From positions 1 to 9,770 of the forward strand of contig JAGYOS010000052.1 of the NCBI GenBank assembly GCA_018399475.1: a stretch of DNA of 9,770 nt, in the 5' to 3' direction. This document shows positions 1 through 5,555 of the stretch, piece after piece (within the stretch, counting starts at the first letter, position 1; each line of letters starts with the position of its first letter). The notes under the pieces are model-generated. The model made no database searches. It was given only the letters and a program-made list of their open reading frames with translations, and was not told the origin of the DNA. This stretch comes from a bacterium. GTDB lineage: Bacteria; Patescibacteriota; Minisyncoccia; CAIUEV01; JAHKAQ01. Both the position numbers and the translations under genes were made by a program.

Positions 1-35
1 CCGGCGTAAAATTTAATGATTAATTCAATAATCAA

Positions 36-440
36 ATGAACGAAACAGTCCAATATGCGGAACTGATTAAGCCCTCTTGGTCTCCGCCCTCTTGGCTCTT
101 TGGCCCGGTGTGGACGGTTTTATATTTAATCATCGCCATTTCTTTCGGAACTGTTTTTTATCAAGCCTTGAAAGGCAAACTTACCTGGAAAGTAGCGCTT
201 CCATTTGCCCTAAACCTTGTTTTTAATTTCGCTTTTACTCCGATTCAATTCGGGTTGCAAAATAATCTGCTGGCTTCAATTGATATTTTGCTCGTGCTGG
301 GCACCCTTATTTGGGCGCTGGTCGCTATTTGGAGAGTTTCTTCTAAACTTCGGTGGATTGTTTATGTTAATATTCCGTATTTTTTATGGGTTACTTTTGC
401 TACCTGTCTACAATTAACTATAACTTATCTAAACAGATAG
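36..440 (+). CDS. TspO/MBR-family membrane protein, short form lacking the first helix
   Basis: 134 residues, tryptophan-rich and almost entirely hydrophobic. The family signature is clear: KPSWSPPSWLFGPVWTVLY (residues 12-30), a second helix with NLVFNFAFTPIQFGL (about 59-73), and PYFLWVTFATCLQLTITYLN near the C-terminus. I count four membrane helices (about 19-41, 52-73, 77-99, 106-131). Known TspO proteins have five helices and about 150-160 residues; the first helix, which normally precedes the W.PP.W.FGPVWT segment, is absent. The start is bounded by an in-frame stop at 21-23, so no longer form can be read here. TspO proteins bind porphyrins and other hydrophobic ligands and act in stress signalling in some bacteria; the ligand here is unknown. 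No Shine-Dalgarno sequence precedes the ATG. The family call is secure, the function is not. Confidence 0.9.
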   Translation: MNETVQYAELIKPSWSPPSWLFGPVWTVLYLIIAISFGTVFYQALKGKLTWKVALPFALNLVFNFAFTPIQFGLQNNLLASIDILLVLGTLIWALVAIWRVSSKLRWIVYVNIPYFLWVTFATCLQLTITYLNR

Positions 441-469
441 TTTTTTAGTCTGGATACTCGTCTAAAACC

Positions 470-498
470 TTGACAAAAAGGGAATAATCTATTATATA
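470..498 (+). promoter_or_regulatory. Putative sigma-70-type promoter of the PEP-CTERM gene
   Basis: A perfect -35 box TTGACA (470-475) is followed after 17 bp by TATATA (493-498). The -10 region lies in a run of alternating T and A, and a perfect TATAAT also occurs at 499-504, but 23 bp from the -35 box. Transcription would start near 505-512 and give a leader of about 90 nt. This is the best promoter-like sequence in the window. Confidence 0.65.
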
Positions 499-536
499 TA
501 TAATTTAATAATATATTTTTGTTCTTTAACAAACTA

Positions 537-591
537 GAAGAAAGGAGGTGGAAAAGTAAAGAAAGTTTAACCTTAAAAGGAAGAAAGGAGG
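537..591 (+). repeat. Duplicated 12-nt purine-rich SD element in the leader
   Basis: The sequence GAAGAAAGGAGG occurs twice, at 537-548 and 580-591, 43 nt apart start to start. The downstream copy is well placed as the ribosome binding site for the ATG at 599. The upstream copy continues to AAAGGAGGTG, a near-perfect anti-SD match, but no start codon lies at a usable distance from it. Confidence 0.6.
584..591 (+). promoter_or_regulatory. Strong Shine-Dalgarno site of the PEP-CTERM gene
   Basis: AAAGGAGG lies 7 nt upstream of the ATG at 599. It fixes the start codon, and that start gives a complete signal peptide at the N-terminus. It stands out because five of the seven genes here have no such site. 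Confidence 0.85.
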
Positions 592-598
592 AATCAAA

Positions 599-1303
599 AT
601 GAAAAAGTTTATTTTGGTTTTTTTTGTAGTAGTGGGGATGCTATTTGCATCTGGATTCGCATTGGCGTATAACATTGACGACCCCTTTTCTGACAGAATT
701 GGGGTAAATGCCTTTGAGGGGTATGGGATAAATATCAAAAATTTTACTCCCGGTTACAACAATGGGGGTATTGAATTTGATATCTTCTCTAATTATCCTC
801 AGGCAGGTGTTACTATTGGAGGTTGGGATACTTTGCCGGCTGATTTGTTTCTTTACGAAACCTATCATGGCATTGATTATTCCTGGGCCATTCCTCTCAT
901 TGATCATGACATTTTTACGGCCGGTACCTTATATGCCGTCGGATCGTACAAAGTCTCGGATGATTTTGATCCGGGGGATATGGGCTATAATTACAACCAC
1001 AATGTTCCCGTCTGGATAGATTCGGTCGGGGATAACTATGGTTATTCCTCTATTGGAGGGGGAGCGGTGACTTGGAACCCTCTTCTGCCGGGATCTCCTG
1101 ATTTTAAGATCAACGTCAGAACGGGTTTTTGGGAAGATGATCCGGGAGCGAGCATGGCCTTGTTATGGGGGACGGCCACTTGCGGGAACGATGTGATAGA
1201 GGGATCGGTTGCGCCTGTTCCCGAACCGGCTACTATGTTGTTACTGGGTTCCGGCTTGCTGGGATTTGCCGGACTTGGACGGAAGAGAATAAGAAAAAAA
1301 TAA
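599..1303 (+). CDS. PEP-CTERM exported surface protein
   Basis: 234 residues. A Sec signal peptide (MKK, hydrophobic core 4-20, probable cleavage after ALA at 21-23) is followed by an acidic, aromatic- and Gly-rich mature domain, and then by a C-terminal sorting tail: VPEPAT at 207-212, a hydrophobic helix (about 213-226), and a basic end rich in Arg and Lys (228-234). This three-part tail is the PEP-CTERM signal recognised and cleaved by exosortase. The central stretch around 84-140, with LYAVGSYKVSDDF and NVPVWI, resembles one common group of PEP-CTERM surface proteins, from memory. No exosortase gene is in the window. The gene has its own promoter, strong SD and terminator and so looks monocistronic and well expressed. 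It is visibly more GC-rich than its neighbours (32 of 60 bases in 1021-1080), which may indicate transfer. The mature protein's role is unknown; surface or matrix structure is the usual inference. Confidence 0.88.
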   Translation: MKKFILVFFVVVGMLFASGFALAYNIDDPFSDRIGVNAFEGYGINIKNFTPGYNNGGIEFDIFSNYPQAGVTIGGWDTLPADLFLYETYHGIDYSWAIPLIDHDIFTAGTLYAVGSYKVSDDFDPGDMGYNYNHNVPVWIDSVGDNYGYSSIGGGAVTWNPLLPGSPDFKINVRTGFWEDDPGASMALLWGTATCGNDVIEGSVAPVPEPATMLLLGSGLLGFAGLGRKRIRKK

Positions 1304-1324
1304 AGAGATAAAGTTATTTTAATC

Positions 1325-1358
1325 ACCGCCATCCTTAGGAGGAAATGGCGGTTTTTTA
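1325..1358 (+). terminator. Intrinsic terminator after the PEP-CTERM gene
   Basis: An 8-bp perfect stem, ACCGCCAT (1325-1332) with ATGGCGGT (1345-1352), runs directly into six T's (1352-1357). An inner CCT/AGG pairing (1333-1335 with 1340-1342) can lengthen the stem. It lies 21 nt past the stop codon. Confidence 0.9.
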
Positions 1359-1413
1359 TTTCCTGAGAAATATTTGTTTAAATTTATCTAAATTAATTTT
1401 CTGGCATTTATTA

Positions 1414-1442
1414 TTTATTTCTTAACGTTGCTATGCTAAAAT
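1414..1442 (+). promoter_or_regulatory. Possible extended -10 promoter of the DUF4349 gene
   Basis: TGCTAAAAT (1434-1442) matches an extended -10 (TG, one base, then TAAAAT). The -35 position at 17-bp spacing (1414-1419, TTTATT) is poor. It lies about 40 nt before the ATG, directly after the preceding terminator, where a new promoter is expected. The surrounding DNA is very AT-rich, so chance matches are likely. Confidence 0.4.
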
Positions 1443-1479
1443 TAAATAATAAAATATTAAAAATTAACCAAAAAACAAA

Positions 1480-2478
1480 ATGAAGAAATTTCTCAAGTGG
1501 GGAGCAATTATAGTCGGTTCTTTAATTGCTCTTTTCGTAATGGCATCTTTTCTGGGGAATATGTTCTCTGGTTCTTATTCCGGAAAACAAGCGGAGCAAT
1601 TGGGGATACCAAGTGCTCCTTATTCTCCTTCAAGAGACATGGATAGTAAATCTTTAGGTTCTGAAAGCCCTTCAGCAATTTCTCAGGAAAGTATGGGGGA
1701 AGCGGTGATGGAAGATTTAGGAAGCGTTGCTGAAAACACAGCTGAATTGCCAACAACGGAAAAGAAAGTAATTAAATCCGGCGATTTGTATTTAAGAGTG
1801 GAAAATGCCGACAAGGCGGTTGAAAATATTTCTCAAATTGCTCGGACCAATCAGGGAGAAGTTTTTGCTTCCAGTGTTTCCAGAATTGCTGATGAACAGG
1901 TCAGGCAAGGCTATGTGACGATAAAGGTCCCTTTTAGTAATTTTGAAAAAACTTTTAACGAATTGAAAAAAGTTGCCAGTTTAATTTTGTCCGAGTCGGT
2001 TTCCAGCCAAGATGTTACCGAGCAATATACAGATTTGCAGTCTCGTTTAAAGAATAAGCAGGCGGAGGAGGCTTCTTTTTTAAAGATTCTTGAGCAGGCG
2101 GGAAAAATGGACGACGTTTTAAGTGTAACCAGAGCGCTGTCAAGAACTAGAGAGGAAATTGAAGTTCTTCAAGGAAGAATTCGTTTAATGGATAGCCAAA
2201 CGGAGATGTCTACCATTATGATTAATATTACTGAAGACGCTGATGTTCAAATGGCGGAAACCTGGAGGCCTTGGCAAGTAATTAAAGATTCTGTTAATGG
2301 GCTTATGAAGAGCCTGCAGGGCTTTATTGATTTTGTCATCGTATTGATTATCCAAGTAATTCCAATTCTCCTCCTCATTGGACTGCTAATTTGGATAATT
2401 TTTAAGATTAGCAAAAAGATAATTGGACGGCTGAAATCTAAAAATTCAGCGGGTGAAAAGCCAACTGGCGAAAATTAG
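1480..2478 (+). CDS. DUF4349-family membrane protein
   Basis: 332 residues. The N-terminus has a hydrophobic helix (about 8-28) that may be a signal anchor or an uncleaved signal peptide. A low-complexity Ser/Glu-rich linker (about 30-92) follows. The DUF4349 domain runs from about 95 to 310: a beta-rich segment KSGDLYLRVENADKAVENI (99-117), a second strand GYVTIKVPF (144-152), the motif VSSQDVTEQYTDLQSRL (174-190), and a charged helical stretch to about 238 that looks like a coiled coil. A strong C-terminal membrane helix (284-308) ends in a Lys-rich cytoplasmic tail. The family is widespread in bacteria and has no established function; it is envelope-located by topology. There is no SD upstream, only A-rich sequence. 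The gap to the next gene is 131 nt. Confidence 0.85.
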   Translation: MKKFLKWGAIIVGSLIALFVMASFLGNMFSGSYSGKQAEQLGIPSAPYSPSRDMDSKSLGSESPSAISQESMGEAVMEDLGSVAENTAELPTTEKKVIKSGDLYLRVENADKAVENISQIARTNQGEVFASSVSRIADEQVRQGYVTIKVPFSNFEKTFNELKKVASLILSESVSSQDVTEQYTDLQSRLKNKQAEEASFLKILEQAGKMDDVLSVTRALSRTREEIEVLQGRIRLMDSQTEMSTIMINITEDADVQMAETWRPWQVIKDSVNGLMKSLQGFIDFVIVLIIQVIPILLLIGLLIWIIFKISKKIIGRLKSKNSAGEKPTGEN

Positions 2479-2569
2479 AAAGCACGTGAAAAATCTGTCC
2501 CAAGATACTTGAAGCATCGAAATAATAATCTTGTTTAGCTTATTTTAAGCATTTTAATCTTTAGAGGAT

Positions 2570-2604
2570 TTGTTTGATTAGATTTTTTAATTTCTAGCAA
2601 ACAA
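2570..2604 (+). promoter_or_regulatory. Possible hairpin just upstream of the phytase-like gene start
   Basis: TTGTTTG (2570-2576) is complementary to CAAACAA (2598-2604), with an inner TAGA/TCTA pairing (2579-2582 with 2593-2596). The 3' arm ends 5 nt before the ATG, on the ribosome landing site, and the gene has no SD. The stem is AT-rich, so it may be weak or fortuitous. Confidence 0.3.
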
Positions 2605-2609
2605 GCGAT

Positions 2610-3878
2610 ATGGTTTTTAGTAGCAGAAAAATCATTTTAGTTTCTTTTGTTGGGCTTCTTTTTATTGGATCTGGTGTTTTTATCTTTTTTCGTCTAAATA
2701 TTTTGGGTTGGGGTCAGGAAGATTTAAAGTTGGAAGAAGAAATGCCTTCCGAAATTCCGGCTGTCTTGCAAAAAGATATCTTATCCGATGAGGCAAAAGA
2801 AGAAACTGACGCGCAAAAAGAATTGACAGCAAGCAGGGAAGAAGAGAAGACGGAACAGCCGGCCGGTGAAGCAAAAGAGCCGGCGCCGGCAGCAACCCCA
2901 GCTGTTTCTTCAGATCCTTCTGCCCCTCCTCTTTTTAACATTTTTAAAACGGCTACCATTACGCCCGATTTTTTTCTTGACGGAGAAGGTAGCAACATTG
3001 AGTCTCCCGAATTTTTTGAAGCCGGCGATTACCGGCAGTCCCTCTTGTTAGTTTCAGGGAAGAGCAATGATACTATTGAAATTTGGCAATATCCTTTTCG
3101 CGGAAACCAGCAATCTGCTTTTGAAACAAAGAGCTTGCCCAACGGTTTGGAAATTGACCAAACAGAAGATTGGCTTTTGGTAGGCTTTCCCGATGAGGAA
3201 AAGATAACTGTCTATAAACTGCCCGGCTTGGTGAAGATTATGTCAATCGGAGAAGGTAAATTTGACAGCGGTGAAACAAATATGGACATCTTGACCAAGC
3301 CAAGTGGAGAAAAAATAGTCTATGCGACGGAAAAAAATTTAGTGAGAGGTTTTAATCTAAAAAGCGGCCAAGCAGTTTTAACTTTTTCTCCCCAAGTGGA
3401 AAGCATTGAAGAAATACTCGCCGATGATTATCACCAAGCCCTTTATATTCCTGAAGAGGAAGGAATCAAATCAAAAATACATTCCGGCGGCGCCGTTTTG
3501 GCTTATCACCCGGACGGCAGGCCATACCCCGACGGAAATAATATTCTCGGCCAAGGCCTTTTTTCCGGAGATGAGGAGGGGATAACTCTTTATAAATGTC
3601 TGAACCAAAAAGGAGAAGATACCGGTCATGGTCTCATAATTGTTGCTGACCAAGGAGGAGCGGGGAAGAACGGTCTGGAATTTTTTAATCGTGAAACTTG
3701 GAAATATCTCGGCACTCTTACTCTTGCAGGCGTTTCAATGACTGATGGGATAGCATCTACTCAACAGTCTTTTCCGGAATATCCTTTAGGTTTATTGGCG
3801 GTTTCTAATAATGATACCAATACTGCTTTGATTGGTTGGGAGAAAATTTTTACCGAAACCGGAATTGCTTGTGATTGA
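2610..3878 (+). CDS. Membrane-anchored phytase-like beta-propeller protein
   Basis: 422 residues. A single N-terminal membrane anchor (about 8-28) is followed by an acidic linker rich in Glu, Ala and Pro (about 36-107), then a beta-propeller domain (about 112-415). Resemblance to beta-propeller phytases (Bacillus-type, calcium-dependent, hydrolysing phytate outside the cell) rests on the blade order: SPEFF (132-136) at the DDPAIW-like position, PNGLEID (177-183) at the NNVDV-like position, YIPEEEGI (279-286) at the EE segment after a strand, HGLIIVADQGG (340-350), and the closing DGI (379-381), FPEYPLGLLAVSND and GWEKI (409-413). The catalytic and calcium-binding residues are not clearly conserved, so it may be a non-enzymatic propeller or act on another phosphate ester. 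It ends in TGA. No SD precedes the ATG. Domain fold is fairly likely; phytase activity is unproven. Confidence 0.72.
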   Translation: MVFSSRKIILVSFVGLLFIGSGVFIFFRLNILGWGQEDLKLEEEMPSEIPAVLQKDILSDEAKEETDAQKELTASREEEKTEQPAGEAKEPAPAATPAVSSDPSAPPLFNIFKTATITPDFFLDGEGSNIESPEFFEAGDYRQSLLLVSGKSNDTIEIWQYPFRGNQQSAFETKSLPNGLEIDQTEDWLLVGFPDEEKITVYKLPGLVKIMSIGEGKFDSGETNMDILTKPSGEKIVYATEKNLVRGFNLKSGQAVLTFSPQVESIEEILADDYHQALYIPEEEGIKSKIHSGGAVLAYHPDGRPYPDGNNILGQGLFSGDEEGITLYKCLNQKGEDTGHGLIIVADQGGAGKNGLEFFNRETWKYLGTLTLAGVSMTDGIASTQQSFPEYPLGLLAVSNNDTNTALIGWEKIFTETGIACD

Positions 3879-3966
3879 CTTTCAGCTTGCTTTTCAAGCC
3901 AAAAAGTGCATATGCTGAGGAGGTTAATAAAATTAACCGAAGCACCCTAAAAACTAAAATTATAAA
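3879..3966 (+). promoter_or_regulatory. Structured leader upstream of the 142-residue gene
   Basis: This 88-nt stretch contains several nested inverted repeats: GCTTG/CAAGC (3885-3889 with 3895-3899), a 7-bp perfect stem GGTTAAT/ATTAACC with an AAA loop (3922-3928 with 3932-3938), GTGC/GCAC around it (3906-3909 with 3942-3945), and a possible CAGC/GCTG pairing (3883-3886 with 3914-3917). None is followed by a T-run, so none looks like an intrinsic terminator. The last helix ends about 20 nt before the strong SD. It could be a leader RNA or an mRNA processing or stability element. I do not recognise a known riboswitch class. Confidence 0.35.
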
Positions 3967-3974
3967 AAAGGAGG
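3967..3974 (+). promoter_or_regulatory. Strong Shine-Dalgarno site of the 142-residue gene
   Basis: AAAGGAGG lies 6 nt upstream of the ATG at 3981 and settles the start. Only this gene and the PEP-CTERM gene in the window have a full-strength site. Confidence 0.85.
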
Positions 3975-3980
3975 CAAAAA

Positions 3981-4409
3981 ATGAAAGAAGAAGATTTTAG
4001 AGGCTGGAGAGAAGTGTTTTATGGAAGCGAGGAATTTAAGTTTTGGTCGGACACCTCATCCGTTTTTGGAGACAAGCGCCTCCCGAAGGAAAGCCCGCAG
4101 AAAGATTGGCGAATAGTTCTTATTTTTACTCCTTTTTCTTGGTCGGGATCCATGGAACCAAATTTTTTTGTCGGTTTTTTGTTACCTACCAGATTGGCAA
4201 AAACCGGATTGGCAAAAATTTGGACGGTACCGAGAAAAGTAGGGGATGGAATGTTTGCCATGTTACTGGGACCGGGAGATTGCCATTTTTTCGTGGCCGG
4301 CAATGATGAAAAAATTGGTTTATCTAAAATCCCTACTTTTGTTGAAAGGGAGGAGTTTGAAAAAGATGAAAGATTTTCTGCAATTAAGCTTTATTGTAAT
4401 CAAGATTAA
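3981..4409 (+). CDS. Hypothetical protein, 142 residues, not recognised
   Basis: I do not recognise a family. The product is soluble, with no signal peptide and no clear membrane helix. The N-terminal 45 residues are charged and aromatic (DFRGWREVFYGSEEFKFW at 5-22). A hydrophobic, strand-like middle follows: RIVLIFTPFSWSG (44-56), NFFVGFLLPTRL (61-72), and FAMLLGPGDCHFFVAG (92-107), suggesting a small beta-rich fold. The C-terminus is acidic and Lys-rich. Residues 72-81 contain a five-residue near-repeat (LAKT-G-LAKI) encoded by a 15-nt tandem duplication. The reading frame is supported by a perfect SD and an intrinsic terminator just after the stop. The 102-nt gap after the phytase-like gene and the structured leader suggest separate control, although read-through from upstream is possible because I see no terminator or good promoter between them. 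Confidence 0.75.
   Translation: MKEEDFRGWREVFYGSEEFKFWSDTSSVFGDKRLPKESPQKDWRIVLIFTPFSWSGSMEPNFFVGFLLPTRLAKTGLAKIWTVPRKVGDGMFAMLLGPGDCHFFVAGNDEKIGLSKIPTFVEREEFEKDERFSAIKLYCNQD
4192..4218 (+). repeat. Tandem 12-nt repeat with 15-nt period inside the hypothetical gene
   Basis: GATTGGCAAAAA occurs at 4192-4203 and again at 4207-4218. The 15-nt period keeps the frame and duplicates Leu-Ala-Lys plus flanking residues. It looks like a small slippage-type expansion. Confidence 0.8.
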
Positions 4410-4433
4410 TTGTTAATTGACTCTTATTAACAA
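4410..4433. repeat. 8-bp inverted repeat immediately after the hypothetical gene
   Basis: TTGTTAAT (4410-4417) is perfectly complementary to ATTAACAA (4426-4433) around an 8-nt loop. It starts at the first base after the stop codon and abuts the main terminator hairpin. It may stabilise the mRNA 3' end or assist termination of the opposing transcript. Confidence 0.5.
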
Positions 4434-4471
4434 AAGCCTTATCAAAAAATGATGAGGCTTTTTTCTTTTTT
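4432..4471 (+). terminator. Intrinsic terminator between convergent genes
   Basis: AAAAGCCTTATCA (4432-4444) pairs with TGATGAGGCTTTT (4450-4462), 13 bp with one G-U pair around an AAAAA loop. A T-rich run follows (to 4471, broken by one C). It ends the plus-strand unit 22 nt after the stop codon. On the other strand it lies just beyond the MscS stop codon, where the hairpin is followed by a shorter T-run, so it may work in both directions. Confidence 0.9.
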
Positions 4472-4480
4472 AAAAACATT

Positions 4481-5356
4481 TTAGCGGATCTTTTGTTTTT
4501 TCGGCTGGGGTTGATGGACTACTACTTGAGGGAAAGGTATTTCAATGCCCTCTTCATCAAAAGCTATTTTAATCCTTTTTCTTAATTCACCGGTGGCATC
4601 CCATTGTTCCATTGGTTTTGTTTTTCCTAAAATTTTCAATATAATTGCTGATTCGTCAAATTTATCTACTCTTAAGAATTGGGGTGCTTCAACCAAGATT
4701 TTTTCCCATTTCTTTTCCTTTTTCATTTCTTCGCCAACCTTATTAACAACTCTGATTACCTTATCCAATTTTGCGGAATAAGAGACTCCGATATCTAAGT
4801 TAATTCTGGCATAATCTTTGGAAAGATTGGCAGTCTGCTTAATTTCTCCATTGGGGATATGGTAAAGAGTGCCATCCAGGTCCCTCAAAACGGTTACCCT
4901 TAAATTAACGTCTTCCACTACCCCGGTTACTTCACTGACGGTGATAACATCCCCGATCCGGTATTGGTTTTCCAGGAAAATAAATATTCCCGAGATAAGA
5001 TCCCGAATGAGATATTGGCCCCCAAAGCCGAAAGCGACTCCAACTACTCCAGCACCGGCGATAATTGGTTTTGTATCAATTCCCAATTCATCAAGAACCA
5101 TCATCGCGGCAATTACCAATATAACTGCTTTAATTACTCCGTTTAAAATTTTGATGAGGGTATCTTCCCTTTTTTTCTCAGCTTCGGGAGATTCAAATTT
5201 TTCCGGTCTAATAACTTTTGTGATAATTTTACGGATAAACTTGCCCTCCAAGAAGTAAAAAACAAAAAAAGCTGCTAAAATTAGAGCTATTTTTACTCCG
5301 CCGGAGAACAGCCAAGGAATAATTTTTTCATGTAATAATGCTATTTGATTTTCCAT
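4481..5356 (-). CDS. MscS-family small-conductance mechanosensitive ion channel
   Basis: 291 residues, close to the 286 of E. coli MscS. Three membrane helices are visible: TM1 about 17-37, TM2 about 72-92, and the pore-lining TM3 about 96-127. TM3 carries the glycine/alanine-rich packing segment GAGVVGVAFGFGGQYLIRDL (101-120), followed by the family hallmark FLENQYRIGDVITV (127-140), which begins the cytoplasmic beta domain. VEDVNLRVTVLRDLDG (147-162) and HIPNG (166-170) are also typical. The C-terminal alpha/beta vestibule domain is complete and ends in a basic Gln/Pro/Lys tail (282-291). The channel opens under membrane tension to release solutes during osmotic downshock. It is monocistronic on the minus strand, divergent from the P-type ATPase gene, with a leader of about 27 nt and no SD. 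Confidence 0.95.
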   Translation of the reverse strand: MENQIALLHEKIIPWLFSGGVKIALILAAFFVFYFLEGKFIRKIITKVIRPEKFESPEAEKKREDTLIKILNGVIKAVILVIAAMMVLDELGIDTKPIIAGAGVVGVAFGFGGQYLIRDLISGIFIFLENQYRIGDVITVSEVTGVVEDVNLRVTVLRDLDGTLYHIPNGEIKQTANLSKDYARINLDIGVSYSAKLDKVIRVVNKVGEEMKKEKKWEKILVEAPQFLRVDKFDESAIILKILGKTKPMEQWDATGELRKRIKIAFDEEGIEIPFPQVVVHQPQPKKQKIR

Positions 5357-5389
5357 ATTTATTTTTTAATGATTAGCTTCTATATTCGC

Positions 5390-5418
5390 ACCATAACAAA
5401 TGTTGAGAAATAGGTAAA
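5390..5418 (-). promoter_or_regulatory. Putative promoter of the MscS gene
   Basis: Read on the minus strand, TTTACC (5418-5413) is followed after 17 bp by TATGGT (5395-5390), preceded by TG in the extended -10 position. It would give a leader of about 25-30 nt. The match is moderate. Confidence 0.45.
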
Positions 5419-5509
5419 ATAGTTAAGCGGACTTTAAATTTTTTTTAGATTTTTATTTTTGGCGTTTGGCTGAATTTTTAAGAGGGATGGTTTTTCAATT
5501 TGTTCAATC

Positions 5510-5518
5510 TGTTATAAT
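5510..5518 (+). promoter_or_regulatory. Extended -10 promoter of the P-type ATPase operon
   Basis: TGTTATAAT is a perfect extended -10 element (TG, one base, TATAAT at 5513-5518). The -35 region is only T-rich, which is tolerated with an extended -10. Transcription would start near 5525, about 30 nt before the ATG. The 199-nt region between the divergent starts otherwise shows no clear operator or repeat. Confidence 0.6.
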
Positions 5519-5555
5519 TTAAAATAGAGGTTAGTTTAATAAATAAAAATCAAAA

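Noticed and set aside
1..35. Tail of an upstream gene before TspO (CCG GCG TAA at 1-9, or other frames ending at 16 or 23).
   Set aside because: All three frames close within 23 bases, so any of them could be the end of a gene and none can be chosen.
443..467. Inverted repeat TTTTAG/CTAAAA after the TspO gene as a terminator.
   Set aside because: Six AT-rich pairs with a large loop and no T-run behind it.
2531..2560. Weak terminator or promoter between the DUF4349 and phytase-like genes (GCTTA/TAAGC hairpin; TTGTTT with TTTAAT).
   Set aside because: The stem has only 5 bp and no clean T-run; the promoter boxes are poor matches in very AT-rich DNA.
3876..3950. Possible UGA recoding or stop read-through at the end of the phytase-like gene (the frame stays open 23 codons after TGA).
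   Set aside because: The propeller domain ends naturally before the TGA, the extension looks unlike protein and overlaps the structured leader, and no other gene uses TGA internally.
3918..3974. A preQ1-like riboswitch before the 142-residue gene (stem followed by an A-rich tail and the SD).
   Set aside because: The loop of the 7-bp stem has only three bases, too short for the tail-loop pairing of preQ1-I, and the conserved core is not there.
4869..5258. Long plus-strand open frame inside the MscS gene.
   Set aside because: It lies antisense to a fully convincing MscS coding sequence, is low-complexity Ser/Thr/Ile/Pro-rich and has no SD or family features.
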